Shown in pieces: positions 27,007 through 38,932 of a DNA stretch of 64,000 bases. How positions within the stretch are numbered: the first letter of the stretch is position 1; every line of letters begins with the position of its first letter. The stretch lies in contig NZ_SLVB01000001.1 of assembly GCF_004341845.1 (NCBI RefSeq), positions 620,001 through 684,000 of the forward strand. The letters run 5' to 3'. The stretch comes from Novosphingobium sp. PhB165 (GTDB lineage: Bacteria > Pseudomonadota > Alphaproteobacteria > Sphingomonadales > Sphingomonadaceae). Made by a program: the position numbers and the translations under genes. The notes beneath the pieces were generated by a model. That model was not told the origin of the DNA, ran no database searches, and worked only from the letters and a program-made list of their open reading frames with translations.

Positions 27007-27915
27007 ATGACTGAGGTCGGGGTGAGCGATCCGCTGCTCGCCGAAGGGCTGGCGAAGATCGCCGACGAGGTCGACCGTGCCTTCGACGCGCTGTTGCCGG
27101 TGCCCGAAGACGCGCGCGCACGCTTGATCGAGGCGATGCGCTATGCGGCGATCGGCGGCGGCAAGCGCCTGCGACCGCTGCTGCTGACAGCCGTGGCCGA
27201 GATGTACGGCGTCGTTCGCGAGGCGGCGATCCGTGCGGCCATCGCCATCGAATCGATCCATGTCTACTCGCTGATCCACGACGATCTGCCGTGCATGGAT
27301 GACGATTCTCTGCGTCACGGCAAGCCGACCGTTCACAAGGCTTTCGACGAGGCGACGGCCGTACTCGCGGGCGATTCGCTGCTGTCCTTCGCGTTCGAGG
27401 TGCTGGGCGATCCGGCCGTCAGTGCCGATCCCTTCACGCGCATCGAACTGGTGCAGGCGCTTGGCCATGCCAGCGGCGCACAGGGCATGGCGGGCGGCCA
27501 GATGATGGACCTCGTGGCCGAGACCAGCGAGTTCGATCTGCAGACCGTCACGCGCCTCCAGCAGCTCAAGACCGGCGCCCTGCTGGGTGCGGCGGTGGAG
27601 ATGGGCGCGATTCTCGGGCGTGTTCAGCCCGAAGGCCGCGCCCACTTGCGCGGCTATGCGCGCGACATCGGCCTTGCCTTCCAGATCGCGGACGACCTCA
27701 TCGATCATGAGGGCAATGCCGAAGTCGCCGGCAAGGCCGTGGGTAAGGACGCGGCCGCCGGCAAGGAAACGTTCGTGTCCCTGCTTGGCCCGGACCGCGC
27801 GCGCGAACAGGCGCGCATGCTGGTTGAACAGGCCATCGGGCACCTTTCGCAGCACGGCAAGGAAGCCGACCTGCTGCGCGCGGTCGCGCGCTACATCATC
27901 GAGAGGGATCATTGA
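27007..27915 (+). CDS. ispA: Farnesyl diphosphate synthase-type polyprenyl synthetase
   Basis: 302 residues. It joins isopentenyl diphosphate to allylic diphosphates for quinone, carotenoid and cell-wall lipid precursors. The first Asp-rich motif is IHDDLPCMDDDSLRHG near residue 90, the second is FQIADDLIDHEG near residue 225; GGGKRLRPLL supplies the basic pocket. The residues before the first Asp motif (SIHVYSLIHDD) are those of bacterial FPP/GPP synthases. xseB-ispA is a conserved pair; here coaD rather than dxs follows. Confidence 0.92.
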   Translation: MTEVGVSDPLLAEGLAKIADEVDRAFDALLPVPEDARARLIEAMRYAAIGGGKRLRPLLLTAVAEMYGVVREAAIRAAIAIESIHVYSLIHDDLPCMDDDSLRHGKPTVHKAFDEATAVLAGDSLLSFAFEVLGDPAVSADPFTRIELVQALGHASGAQGMAGGQMMDLVAETSEFDLQTVTRLQQLKTGALLGAAVEMGAILGRVQPEGRAHLRGYARDIGLAFQIADDLIDHEGNAEVAGKAVGKDAAAGKETFVSLLGPDRAREQARMLVEQAIGHLSQHGKEADLLRAVARYIIERDH

Positions 27916-28433
27916 TGAGTCTGGGAGAGCGTATCGGGGTCTATCCCGGCACTTTCGATCCGATTACGCTGGGCCATGCCGATATCATCCGGCGCGGCGC
28001 CAAGCTGGTGGATCGGCTGATCATCGGGGTGACGACCAACCCTTCCAAGGACCCGCTGTTCACGCCCGAAGAGCGCATGGCCATGGTGGAGCGTGAAGCT
28101 GCGGCCCTGGGCATCGACAATGTCACCGTCGTCGGATTCAACGCACTGCTGATGAAGTTTGCGCAGAAGCAGGGGGCCAACGTCATCGTGCGGGGCCTGC
28201 GCGCTGTCGCCGATTTCGAATACGAATATCAGATGGCGGGCATGAACCAGCAGCTAAACCCTAGCATCGAGACGATTTTCCTGATGGCCGATGTCGGCCT
28301 TCAGCCGATCGCTTCCAAGCTGGTCAAGGAAATCGCCACCTTCGGCGGCGACATCTCCCGCTTCGTCAGCCCGGCGGTGCGTGACGATGTTGTCAGCCGG
28401 ATCGCCGCGAAAGGCCTTCAGGGCGACTACTGA
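27915..28433 (+). CDS. coaD: Phosphopantetheine adenylyltransferase
   Basis: 172 residues from the ATG at 27915, which overlaps the last base of the ispA stop. It adenylates 4'-phosphopantetheine in coenzyme A synthesis. The nucleotidyltransferase motif is VYPGTFDPITLGHADII near the N-terminus, followed by RGLRAVADFEYEYQMAGMN, and the C-terminal ISRFVSPAVRDDV closes the family pattern. Confidence 0.95.
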   Translation: MSLGERIGVYPGTFDPITLGHADIIRRGAKLVDRLIIGVTTNPSKDPLFTPEERMAMVEREAAALGIDNVTVVGFNALLMKFAQKQGANVIVRGLRAVADFEYEYQMAGMNQQLNPSIETIFLMADVGLQPIASKLVKEIATFGGDISRFVSPAVRDDVVSRIAAKGLQGDY

Positions 28434-28519
28434 GCCTATCTGCGACAAAATCATTCATTGTCACGTCAGCACCGGGGCTCTATCGCCCCACGCCTGAACG
28501 GCTTCCTTGTGAGTATTCG

Positions 28520-29218
<699 letters not shown>

Positions 29219-29269
29219 ATTTCTTCGAAAGGGGATGACGCGGCGATGGCGCGCGCCTAGAGGCGCGCC

Positions 29270-30319
29270 ATGCGCGTTGACCTTTTCGACTTCGATCTGC
29301 CACCCGAAAATATCGCCCTGAGACCGGCGCGTCCGCGCGATTCGGCACGGATGCTGATCGTGGATGGCCGCGGTGACGAGACTGGCGAAGGCCCGCTCGT
29401 CGACCGCCATGTCCACGATCTGCCGGACATCCTGAGGGCGGGCGACGTGCTGGTCTTCAACGATACGCGCGTGATCCCGGCCCAGCTTGAGGGCCGCCGG
29501 GGCGAGGCGCGGATCGGCGCCACGCTGCACAAGCGCGTCGACCTCCGCCGCTGGCAGGCCTTCGTGCGCAACGCCAAGCGCCTGCGCCCCGGCGACCGTG
29601 TGGAATTTCCGGCCGATGTCACGGCTATCGCCGAGGAACGGCTGGACGATGGCAGCTGGGTCCTGCTGTTCGAAGGCGAGGAACCGGTCGAAGTGCTGCT
29701 GGAGCGGGCAGGGCGCATGCCGCTGCCCCCCTACATCGCCGGCAAGCGCGAGACCGACGAGGCCGACCGCCGCGATTACCAGACCATGTTCGCCGAGAAG
29801 GACGGCGCCGTCGCCGCGCCGACCGCTTCGCTCCATTTCACGCCGGAACTGATGGCGCGGCTCGAAGCCGCCGGGGTTCTGCGTGAGACGCTGACGCTGC
29901 ACGTCGGCGCGGGCACGTTCCTGCCGGTCAAGGCGGACGATACCCAGGACCACAAGATGCACGCCGAATGGGGCAGCATCGACGCGGCCACCGCAGATCG
30001 CCTCAACGCGGCGCGCGCAGCCGGCAATCGGGTGATCGCGGTCGGTACCACCAGCCTGCGCCTGCTCGAAAGCGCGACCGGCGAGGACGGCGTGATCCGC
30101 CCCTTCGAGGGTGATACGGCGATCTTCATCACACCCGGCTATCGCTTCAAGGCGATCGACGGCCTGATGACGAACTTCCACTTGCCCAAGTCCACGCTGT
30201 TCATGCTCGTCTCCGCCCTAATGGGGCTGGAGCGGATGCAAGCCGTTTACCGGCATGCCATCTCCACGGGTTATCGCTTCTACAGCTACGGCGATTCCAG
30301 CCTGCTGATTCGAGAATAG
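29270..30319 (+). CDS. queA: S-adenosylmethionine:tRNA ribosyltransferase-isomerase
   Basis: 349 residues. It moves the ribosyl part of SAM to preQ1 at tRNA position 34, giving epoxyqueuosine. The family opening [27 protein letters not shown], the middle [17 protein letters not shown] and the SAM-related [11 protein letters not shown] and [10 protein letters not shown] blocks are all present, ending with [14 protein letters not shown]. The tgt gene that works before it in the pathway is 3.4 kb downstream. Confidence 0.95.
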   Translation: MRVDLFDFDLPPENIALRPARPRDSARMLIVDGRGDETGEGPLVDRHVHDLPDILRAGDVLVFNDTRVIPAQLEGRRGEARIGATLHKRVDLRRWQAFVRNAKRLRPGDRVEFPADVTAIAEERLDDGSWVLLFEGEEPVEVLLERAGRMPLPPYIAGKRETDEADRRDYQTMFAEKDGAVAAPTASLHFTPELMARLEAAGVLRETLTLHVGAGTFLPVKADDTQDHKMHAEWGSIDAATADRLNAARAAGNRVIAVGTTSLRLLESATGEDGVIRPFEGDTAIFITPGYRFKAIDGLMTNFHLPKSTLFMLVSALMGLERMQAVYRHAISTGYRFYSYGDSSLLIRE

Positions 30320-30330
30320 GGGGAACTTCC

Positions 30331-30849
30331 ATGACATGTCCGAAATGGTCGGGAGCGGCCGCGATGGCGCTCGCGCTCGCGACCATGCTGCCTGGCGTGG
30401 CCGTCGCAGCCGCGCCGCCGGCGGCATCTGCGCCGCCCACGCCAACGCCGCTCTCGCCGGAAGTCGAACACACTCTCGCCGCCAAGCTGGGCGAATGCTT
30501 TGTGATGAAGTCCACCGGCGAGGATCGGGTCGCGTTCGCGCGCTGGTTCGTCGCTGCGCTCGGCAGCGCGCCGCAAGTCGCGGATATCGCTAAGATCGAT
30601 CCGGCACAGAAGGACGGGCTGGATCGTCAGGTCGCGACCATTTTTACGCGGCTGATCGCTGTGGACTGTGCCGAACAGGCGCGCCCGCTCTATCAAGTCC
30701 ACAGCAGTGCCGGATTCAGCACGGCCGGTGAAGCACTGGGGCGCATTGCCATGCAGGAACTGATGAGCAATCCCGATGCGTCCGCCAAGATGTTCGGCGG
30801 CTACACGGCATACATTCGCGACGACGATTTCAAGAACCTCGAGAAATAA
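30331..30849 (+). CDS. Secreted protein of unknown function
   Basis: 172 residues, 11 bases after queA, so probably on the same transcript. A signal peptide (AMALALATMLPGVAVAAAP) and a Pro/Ala linker precede a helical domain with LAAKLGECFVMKSTGEDRVAFARWFVAAL. Two cysteines, in LGECFVM and AVDCAEQ, could pair. The pattern of a Cys-containing N-terminal helix with AFARWF recurs in secreted proteins of related bacteria, but I do not recognise a named family. Confidence 0.7.
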   Translation: MTCPKWSGAAAMALALATMLPGVAVAAAPPAASAPPTPTPLSPEVEHTLAAKLGECFVMKSTGEDRVAFARWFVAALGSAPQVADIAKIDPAQKDGLDRQVATIFTRLIAVDCAEQARPLYQVHSSAGFSTAGEALGRIAMQELMSNPDASAKMFGGYTAYIRDDDFKNLEK

Positions 30850-30941
30850 TCCCTTCGGTCTGGCCGGCTGGTGGCAGATTTCCCCGGCCGGCCTGATATT
30901 TCGGTCTTGGAACCGTCATCGGTTTCGCGCATCACGCACAG

Positions 30942-31877
30942 ATGCAAGGCATTCTTGAAATCAGCGGTCTGACAAAGACCTACGACAGCGGCCTTACGGC
31001 GCTGGACGGGGTCGACCTTTCGATCAACAAGGGCGAGATCTTTGCCCTGCTCGGTCCCAATGGGGCGGGCAAGACCACGCTGATCGGCGCCGTCTGCGGG
31101 CTGGTGCGGCCGACCGGCGGCACGATCCATGCGTTCGGCGAGAACATGGACCGCCACTGGCGCCGCCTGCGCGCGCGCATCGGCCTGGTGCCGCAGGAGC
31201 TGGCGACCGACATGTTCGAGACCGTGATCCACTCGGTCAATTATTCGCGCGGGCTGTTCGGCCTCGCGCCAGATGCGGCGCGGGTGGAAGAGATCCTGCG
31301 TGCGCTTAGCCTCTGGGAAAAGCGCAACGACCAGATCCGTGCTCTCTCCGGCGGCATGAAGCGTCGCGTGCTGATCGCCAAGGCCCTCGCGCATGAGCCC
31401 GAACTGCTGTTCCTCGATGAGCCGACTGCCGGTGTCGATGTCGAGTTGCGGCGTGACATGTGGGCGCAGATCTCGCTTCTGCGCGACCGGGGCACGACGA
31501 TTATCCTCACCACCCACTACATCGAAGAGGCCGAGGAAATGGCCGACCGCGTGGGAATCATCCAGGCCGGCCGCATCCGCATGGTCGATGAAACGCGCGC
31601 GCTGATGAAGCGGCTGGGGCGGACGGAAGCGCATTTCCCCCTGTCTTCGCCGCTCGCGGCGGTGCCGGCGGTGTTGGAGGGGCTCAATGTCAGCCTGTCC
31701 GAAGACGGGATGGAACTGGTCTATCGCGGCGGCGACGGTTCGGGACGGGGCAAGGCCGAAGTGGCCGAACTTACCAAGCGTCTTGTGACGGCGGGTATCG
31801 ACTACACGTCGATCGACATCCGCGAATCGAGCCTTGAAGACATCTTCGTCGATCTTCTGGAAGGAGCGGCGGCATGA
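30942..31877 (+). CDS. ABC exporter ATP-binding protein (YadG-like)
   Basis: 311 residues, close to the 308 of Escherichia coli YadG. Walker A is LLGPNGAGKTTLIG near residue 40, the signature is ALSGGMKRRVLIAKAL near 135, Walker B is ELLFLDEPTAGVD, and the switch His is in ILTTHYIEEAEEMADR. A C-terminal extra part (from about residue 215) is present. It powers export by the permease whose ATG overlaps its stop (ATGA at 31874). The substrate is unknown. Confidence 0.9.
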   Translation: MQGILEISGLTKTYDSGLTALDGVDLSINKGEIFALLGPNGAGKTTLIGAVCGLVRPTGGTIHAFGENMDRHWRRLRARIGLVPQELATDMFETVIHSVNYSRGLFGLAPDAARVEEILRALSLWEKRNDQIRALSGGMKRRVLIAKALAHEPELLFLDEPTAGVDVELRRDMWAQISLLRDRGTTIILTTHYIEEAEEMADRVGIIQAGRIRMVDETRALMKRLGRTEAHFPLSSPLAAVPAVLEGLNVSLSEDGMELVYRGGDGSGRGKAEVAELTKRLVTAGIDYTSIDIRESSLEDIFVDLLEGAAA

Positions 31878-32647
31878 TCGCCTTCAACGCGCGCAGCACC
31901 TGGACCATCTATAAGCGCGAGGTCATGCGGGCCATGCGCACCGCGATGCAGTCGATCCTCGGGCCGGTGCTGACGACGGTGCTTTACTTCGTCGTCTTTG
32001 GCGCGGCGATCGGTGGCCGGATGCATTCGGGGCAGGAGGGTGTCAGCTACGGTGCCTTCATCGTGCCCGGCCTGCTGCTGCTGACGCTCATTGCGGAGAG
32101 CGTGTCGAACGGCAGTTTCGGCATCTACATGCCGCGCTTCACCGGGGCGATCTACGAATTGCTTTCCGCGCCGGTGGGCGTGGCCGAAACGCTGATCGGC
32201 TTCGTCGGCGCGGCGGCGACCAAGTCGCTGATCCTTGCTGCCATCATCCTCACCACGGCGACGTTCTTCGTCGACTACACGATCGTCCACCCGGTCTACA
32301 CGCTGGGATTCATCCTGCTGGTATCGGCGACATTCTCGCTGTTCGGGTTCATCCTCGGCATTTGGGCGGACAGTTTCGAAAAGCTGGGGATCGTGCCGGT
32401 GCTCTTCGTGGTGCCGCTGACGTTCCTGGGCGGCACGTTCTATTCGATCGGCATGCTGCCCGAGCCGTGGCGCTCGGTGGCGATGGTCAATCCGGTGGTC
32501 TATCTGGTGAACGGCCTGCGCTGGTGCTTCTATGGAAAGTCGGACTTCCCGATCGGCATTTCCCTGATCATGACGCTGGCGTTCCTCGCGATCTGCATTG
32601 CGCTCATCGCATGGATCTTCCGCACCGGCTGGCGCCTGCGCGCCTAA
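31874..32647 (+). CDS. ABC-2 type exporter permease (YadH-like)
   Basis: 257 residues, matching YadH in length. Six hydrophobic segments, beginning with SILGPVLTTVLYFVVFGAAIG. The conserved loop FIVPGLLLLTLIAES, and the late FSTG-type block FEKLGIVPVLFVVPLTFLGGTFYSI with LPEPWRSVAMVNPVVYLVNGLRW, are hallmarks of ABC-2 permeases. It overlaps the ATPase gene by four bases, so the two proteins form one inner-membrane transporter. Confidence 0.9.
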   Translation: MIAFNARSTWTIYKREVMRAMRTAMQSILGPVLTTVLYFVVFGAAIGGRMHSGQEGVSYGAFIVPGLLLLTLIAESVSNGSFGIYMPRFTGAIYELLSAPVGVAETLIGFVGAAATKSLILAAIILTTATFFVDYTIVHPVYTLGFILLVSATFSLFGFILGIWADSFEKLGIVPVLFVVPLTFLGGTFYSIGMLPEPWRSVAMVNPVVYLVNGLRWCFYGKSDFPIGISLIMTLAFLAICIALIAWIFRTGWRLRA

Positions 32648-32650
32648 GGC

Positions 32651-32687
32651 GTTAACGCTTTGGTCGTTAACTTCTTGGGCCGCTAAC
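32651..32687. repeat. Three spaced GTTAAC-type hexamers
   Basis: GTTAAC at 32651-32656, GTTAAC at 32666-32671 and GCTAAC at 32682-32687 occur at 15- and 16-base steps, directly between the permease stop and the DUF481 gene start. The position suggests a regulator binding site, but no match to a known motif is claimed; the CtrA box TTAA-N7-TTAA has a shorter step. Confidence 0.35.
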
Positions 32688-32695
32688 TTTCTGGT

Positions 32696-34886
<2,191 letters not shown>

Positions 34887-34957
34887 TATGTCGGCATTTT
34901 AACTTCCTCCCCCGATTGGGCCGGCTTTAACGGTCAGGTTTTGATTTGGGGGATTTC

Positions 34958-36979
34958 ATGAAAAGGTTTGTTGCCTCGGCATCGCTGGCGGCGCTTGCCT
35001 GTGCCGGTCTTGCGACGACCGCGCAGGCGGCACCGACGGCACAGGCTGAGAGCGTGGAGGCCGTGGCGGCGCTCTTCGGTACGCGTGAAGCGGTGGACGG
35101 CGTCAGCATGTCGCCAAGCGGCATGAAGATCGCGATGATCCAGTCGATCGGTCGGAACGGTACCGCGGTTGCCGTGGCCGAATACGACAAGGATGCGAAG
35201 CTGCGTACGCTGGTGGTTTCCAACACCGCGGCCGAAAGGATTCGGCATTGCTCCTGGCCATCCGACAATGAGCTGGTTTGCAGCGTCTCGGTGGCGACCA
35301 GCGATTTGACGTCGTTCACGCGGCTCGTGGCGCTCTATCTGGACGGTAAGCCGCTCAAGGTAGTTACCCCGGCCGAGAGTTCGCGCGCTGTCGGCTTCGC
35401 ATGGTACGGCGGCGACATCATCGACTGGACCGGCGCGCGGCCGGGCGAAGTGCTGATGCTGCGCCAGTTCGTGCCCGAGCAACAGATCGGAACTCACCTT
35501 GCCAGTTCCCTTGAGGGGCTGGGCGTCGAGAGCGTGGACGTTCGAACGCTGCGCCGCACCACGATCGAAAAGCCCAACATCGATGCGACGGATTACATCA
35601 CCGACGGTCGGGGTTCGGTGCGGATCAGAGGTCTGAATCCCACCACCAGCGGCGGGTACGACACCAATGTCATCAATTACTTCTATCGAACGAAGGATTC
35701 GCATTCGTGGGATCTGTTGAGCCGGGTCACGCTCAATGCTTCCGGTTCGGACAGCGGTTTCCAGCCGGTGGCGGTCGATCCCACGCTGGATGCCGCCTAC
35801 GGCTTCGAGCGCAAGGACGGCTATCTGGCGCTCTATCGAGAGAAGCTGGACGGCAGCAAGGCGCGCGAGCTGGTGTTCAGCAAGCCCGGGATAGAGGTGG
35901 ACGATCTCGTCCGTCTGGGGCGCACGCAGCGGGTGGTCGGCGTGTCCTATGCCGGCGACTATCGAAAAGCCGAATATTTCGACCCCGAACTGGCGAAACT
36001 GCGCAGCGCCCTCGGCAAGGCGCTGCCGGGATCGCCCTTGGTGGATTTCGTCTCGTCCAGCGAGGATGAGAGCAAGCTGGTGATGTTCGCCGGTAGCGAT
36101 GTCGATCCGGGGCGTTACTATCTTTATGACAAGGCAACCCGCCATCTCGAAGAAATCCTGCCGCTGCGGCCGGCGCTTGCGGGGCGCAAGCTGGCCGAGA
36201 TGAAGCCGGTCCAGTTCCCGGCCGCCGACGGGACGATGATCCCCGGCTATCTGACTCTTCCGCCGGGCAGTGATGGCAAGAACCTTCCGGCGATCGTCAT
36301 GCCGCACGGCGGTCCTTCGTCGCGTGACGAGTGGGGTTTCGACTGGTTGGTGCAGTTCTTCGCGGCACGCGGGTTTGCCGTGCTTCAGCCGAATTTCCGG
36401 GGCTCGGCCGGGTTCGGGGAAGCCTGGTTCGAGAAGAACGGTTTCCAGTCATGGCGGACGGCCATCGGCGATGTCGATGACGCAGGCCGCTGGCTGGTGT
36501 CGAGCGGGATTGCCGCGAAGGACAAGCTGGCAATCGTCGGCTGGTCCTACGGCGGCTATGCCGCGCTTCAGTCAGGCGTGCTCGATCCGGGGCTCTTCAA
36601 GGCGATCGTGGCGATTGCGCCGGTAACCGATCTCAGCGTTTTGCGGCAGGATCACCTGAATCGCACGGACTACCGGCTGGTCGATCAGCAAATCGGCAAC
36701 GGCCCCCACGTTGCACAAGGTTCGCCTGCGCAGAACGTCGGCGCGATCCAGGTGCCGGTGCTGATGTTCCACGGCGATTGGGACCTGAACGTCAATGTTC
36801 ATCAGTCGCAGATCATGGAGCGGCGCTTGCGCGATGCCGGCAAGCAAGTGGAACTGGTGACGTTCCCGGGGCTTGCCCACTCGCTGGACGACAGCGCGGC
36901 GCGCACGAAGGTCCTGGAGCAGAGCGACGGTTTCCTGCGCAAGGCACTGGCCCTGCCGACTACCGTAGCCAGTAACTAG
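34958..36979 (+). CDS. Exported S9 family (prolyl oligopeptidase-type) serine peptidase
   Basis: 673 residues from the ATG at 34958 (a TTG 12 bases upstream is less likely). A signal peptide (MKRFVASASLAALACAGLATTAQA) sends it to the periplasm. The first two thirds form a seven-bladed beta-propeller. The catalytic domain begins near residue 410: PHGGPSSRDEWGFDWLVQFFAARG, the nucleophile Ser in IVGWSYGGYAALQ near 530, Asp in FHGDWDLNVNVHQS and His in GLAHSLDD. It should cleave short peptides, typically after proline or with acyl-aminoacyl specificity. Many sphingomonads carry several copies. Confidence 0.9.
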   Translation: MKRFVASASLAALACAGLATTAQAAPTAQAESVEAVAALFGTREAVDGVSMSPSGMKIAMIQSIGRNGTAVAVAEYDKDAKLRTLVVSNTAAERIRHCSWPSDNELVCSVSVATSDLTSFTRLVALYLDGKPLKVVTPAESSRAVGFAWYGGDIIDWTGARPGEVLMLRQFVPEQQIGTHLASSLEGLGVESVDVRTLRRTTIEKPNIDATDYITDGRGSVRIRGLNPTTSGGYDTNVINYFYRTKDSHSWDLLSRVTLNASGSDSGFQPVAVDPTLDAAYGFERKDGYLALYREKLDGSKARELVFSKPGIEVDDLVRLGRTQRVVGVSYAGDYRKAEYFDPELAKLRSALGKALPGSPLVDFVSSSEDESKLVMFAGSDVDPGRYYLYDKATRHLEEILPLRPALAGRKLAEMKPVQFPAADGTMIPGYLTLPPGSDGKNLPAIVMPHGGPSSRDEWGFDWLVQFFAARGFAVLQPNFRGSAGFGEAWFEKNGFQSWRTAIGDVDDAGRWLVSSGIAAKDKLAIVGWSYGGYAALQSGVLDPGLFKAIVAIAPVTDLSVLRQDHLNRTDYRLVDQQIGNGPHVAQGSPAQNVGAIQVPVLMFHGDWDLNVNVHQSQIMERRLRDAGKQVELVTFPGLAHSLDDSAARTKVLEQSDGFLRKALALPTTVASN

Positions 36980-36990
36980 TGCGGTTAGTC

Positions 36991-37039
36991 GCGTTTTTCC
37001 GGGTTATCAGGTGACTTCGCCTGATAACCCGAAAAACGC
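36991..37039. terminator. Long bidirectional hairpin
   Basis: GCGTTTTTCCGGGTTATCAG and its near-perfect complement (20 paired bases with one bulged C) surround an 8-base loop. A T-run is part of the stem on both strands. It lies just after the S9 peptidase stop and just after the stop of the 54-residue ORF on the other strand, so it can end both. Confidence 0.8.
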
Positions 37040-37040
37040 C

Positions 37041-37205
37041 CTAGCAGCAGGAAACTTCCAGCCGGGTTCCGGGGTAAGCGACGAAGCGGCCGCTTCGCAG
37101 ATCCAGGAATCCGGCGCCGATCTTGCTTGCGAAGCGCTGGGCGAGATCGAGGGTCGTGTACCATTTGCCGGTGCGGTGGGGGGTGATGAAACGGAATCGA
37201 GACAT
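37041..37205 (-). CDS. Small protein of unknown function, 54 residues
   Basis: An open frame with ATG at 37205 and TAG at 37041-37043. The translation looks like a compact small protein, not a shadow: it starts MSRFRFITPHRTGKWY, then has TLDLAQRFASKIGAGFLD and RSGRFVAYPGTRLE, with balanced composition and GC-rich third positions. It ends two bases before the long hairpin. No clear ribosome site precedes it, and the rpsD terminator lies upstream, so it would need its own promoter. I do not recognise the family. Confidence 0.5.
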   Translation of the reverse strand: MSRFRFITPHRTGKWYTTLDLAQRFASKIGAGFLDLRSGRFVAYPGTRLEVSCC

Positions 37206-37302
37206 AGTGCTGGTTCAATGCCCGCGAACCATGTCGGTTCCCTGACAAGTCCGTCGATTCACCGCGTTTTCCGGCACTTCGTCGCCTCGCGAAGATGCAG
37301 GG

Positions 37303-37336
37303 CAAAAGAAAAGGGCGGCTCCGAAGAGCCGCCCTT
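37303..37336 (-). terminator. Rho-independent terminator of rpsD
   Basis: The stem AAGGGCGGCT/AGCCGCCCTT with a six-base loop, about 30 bases after the rpsD stop, is followed on the minus strand by TTCTTTTGCC. Confidence 0.85.
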
Positions 37337-37365
37337 CCTAATCCTGGTCCGAAGACCCGAAACTC

Positions 37366-37980
37366 TTAGCGCGAGTAGAACTCGACGACCAGGTTCGGTT
37401 CCATCTTCACCGGGTAGGGCACTTCGTCGAGCGTCGGAACGCGAACGAAGGTCACCTTGTCGGTGCCGTCCTGAGCGACGTAGTCAGGAACGTCACGCTC
37501 GGGCAGAGCCTGCGCTTCGACGATCAGAGCCATTTCCTTGGCCTTGTTGCCGAGGCTGACAATGTCACCGACCTTCACGCGACGCGAAGCGATGTTGCAC
37601 TTCACGCCGTTGACGCGGATGTGGCCGTGCGAAACGATCTGGCGAGCCGCGAAGATGGTGGGCGCGAACTTGGAACGGTACACAACCATGTCCAGACGCT
37701 GCTCAAGCAGGCCGATCAGGTTCTGGCCGGTGTCACCCTTCATGCGGGCGGCTTCCTGGTAGGTGGCCTTGAACTGCTTCTCGGTCACGTCGCCGTAGTA
37801 GCCCTTGAGCTTCTGCTTGGCGCGCAGCTGCAGACCGTAGTCCGACAGCTTGCCCTTGCGGCGCTGGCCGTGCTGGCCGGGGCCGTAGCTGCGGCGGTTG
37901 ACCGAGCTCTTGGGACGGCCCCAGATGTTCTCGCCCATGCGGCGGTCGAGTTTATACTTGGCGCTTTTACGCTTCGACAT
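37366..37980 (-). CDS. rpsD: 30S ribosomal protein S4
   Basis: 204 residues. S4 binds 16S rRNA early in small-subunit assembly. The N-terminal [18 protein letters not shown], the [19 protein letters not shown] block, and the S4 RNA-binding domain [30 protein letters not shown] are complete. A GGAGACGAC ribosome site lies before the ATG. It stands alone, not in the alpha operon, as usual in alphaproteobacteria. Confidence 0.98.
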   Translation of the reverse strand: MSKRKSAKYKLDRRMGENIWGRPKSSVNRRSYGPGQHGQRRKGKLSDYGLQLRAKQKLKGYYGDVTEKQFKATYQEAARMKGDTGQNLIGLLEQRLDMVVYRSKFAPTIFAARQIVSHGHIRVNGVKCNIASRRVKVGDIVSLGNKAKEMALIVEAQALPERDVPDYVAQDGTDKVTFVRVPTLDEVPYPVKMEPNLVVEFYSR

Positions 37981-38000
37981 AAGTCGTCTCCTTTTCTGCT

Positions 38001-38067
38001 GCCGTTTCCACTGTGGAAACGGTCCATGTTTTCCCGGGGCGCACCATCCAGCCTAATGCGCTGGATG
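38001..38067 (-). promoter_or_regulatory. Hairpin-rich 5' leader of rpsD
   Basis: Two perfect hairpins, CCGTTTCCAC/GTGGAAACGG at about 38002-38022 and CATCCAGC/GCTGGATG at about 38045-38067, lie in the 20-90 bases before the rpsD start. With the upstream promoter they give a structured leader, a place where S4 or another factor could act. No known S4 leader motif is claimed. Confidence 0.4.
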
Positions 38068-38142
38068 CGGCCGCCGCTTCACCGGGGTGCGGGGCCGAAT
38101 GGACAGACCTGTCAAGAAGGCAGGCGCCATGTGAAGGGGTGC

Positions 38143-38170
38143 CCCATACGGGCTCGGGGGTGAAAGTCAA
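38143..38170 (-). promoter_or_regulatory. Candidate promoter of rpsD
   Basis: On the minus strand TTGACT (38170-38165), a 16-base spacer and TATGGG (38148-38143) look like a sigma-70 promoter. It lies between the end of trmJ and rpsD and would give a leader of about 155 bases. Confidence 0.45.
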
Positions 38171-38191
38171 GCGGATAAGCCGAAAAACGGC

Positions 38192-38932
38192 TCAACTACG
38201 CGGGCGACGCTCGTTTCCGAGGGCAGAGAGCACACCGCGAAGGGTGCGCACTTCGAGGTGATTCCAGGCCGGCTTCGTGAGAAGATTGCGCAAGGTCAGC
38301 CGATTGGCTGCCGCACGCGTTTCGGGCCAGAAATAGTTTTTGGGTTCGAGCAGTTGCTCGAAGTGGCCGATAAGGCCTTCCAATTCTTCCTGCGGGGCAG
38401 GGGGGAGCAGGTCCTCCACGGTCGGCTGCGCCAGTTCGCCAGAGGCGGTGACGCCTTTCGACCACTCGTAGGAGCAGAGGATCACGGCCTGCGCCAGATT
38501 GAGTGAGGCGAACTCCGGGTTGATCGGCACCGTCAGGATCGCGCGGGCAAGCGCGACGTCCTCGGTTTCCAGACCCGAACGCTCCGGGCCGAACACATAG
38601 GCCGAACGACCTTGCGCCTCATGCACTTCGCGCGCGGCCTGTTCCGGCGTGACAACCGGCTTGGTCACGCCGCGCTTGCGGACGGTGGTGGCGTAGACAT
38701 TGGCGCAATCGGCAACGGCTTCGGCCAGCGTTTCGTAAACTTTCGCGTGTTCCAGCACCGTGTCGGCGCCGGCGGCGGCGGGACCGGCCGAGGGGTTGGG
38801 CCAGCCATCGCGCGGGGCGACGAGGCGCATCTCGGTCAGGCCGAAGTTGAGCATGGCCCGCGCGGCCTTGCCGATGTTTTCGCCCAGTTGCGGGCGGACC
38901 AGCACGATGACCGGCTTGTTCACGTCAGCCAT
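38192..38932 (-). CDS. trmJ: tRNA (cytidine/uridine-2'-O)-methyltransferase TrmJ
   Basis: 246 residues from the ATG at 38932, which overlaps the nrdR stop by eight bases. SPOUT-class enzyme that 2'-O-methylates tRNA position 32. The family opening [25 protein letters not shown] carries motif 1, then [18 protein letters not shown] near residue 115 and [23 protein letters not shown] give motifs 2 and 3 of the knotted SAM site. The C-terminal helices vary among species. Confidence 0.92.
   Translation of the reverse strand: MADVNKPVIVLVRPQLGENIGKAARAMLNFGLTEMRLVAPRDGWPNPSAGPAAAGADTVLEHAKVYETLAEAVADCANVYATTVRKRGVTKPVVTPEQAAREVHEAQGRSAYVFGPERSGLETEDVALARAILTVPINPEFASLNLAQAVILCSYEWSKGVTASGELAQPTVEDLLPPAPQEELEGLIGHFEQLLEPKNYFWPETRAAANRLTLRNLLTKPAWNHLEVRTLRGVLSALGNERRPRS

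Noticed and set aside
37011..37559. Plus-strand 182-codon frame across the rpsD end
   Set aside because: It runs through two terminators and is antisense to rpsD.
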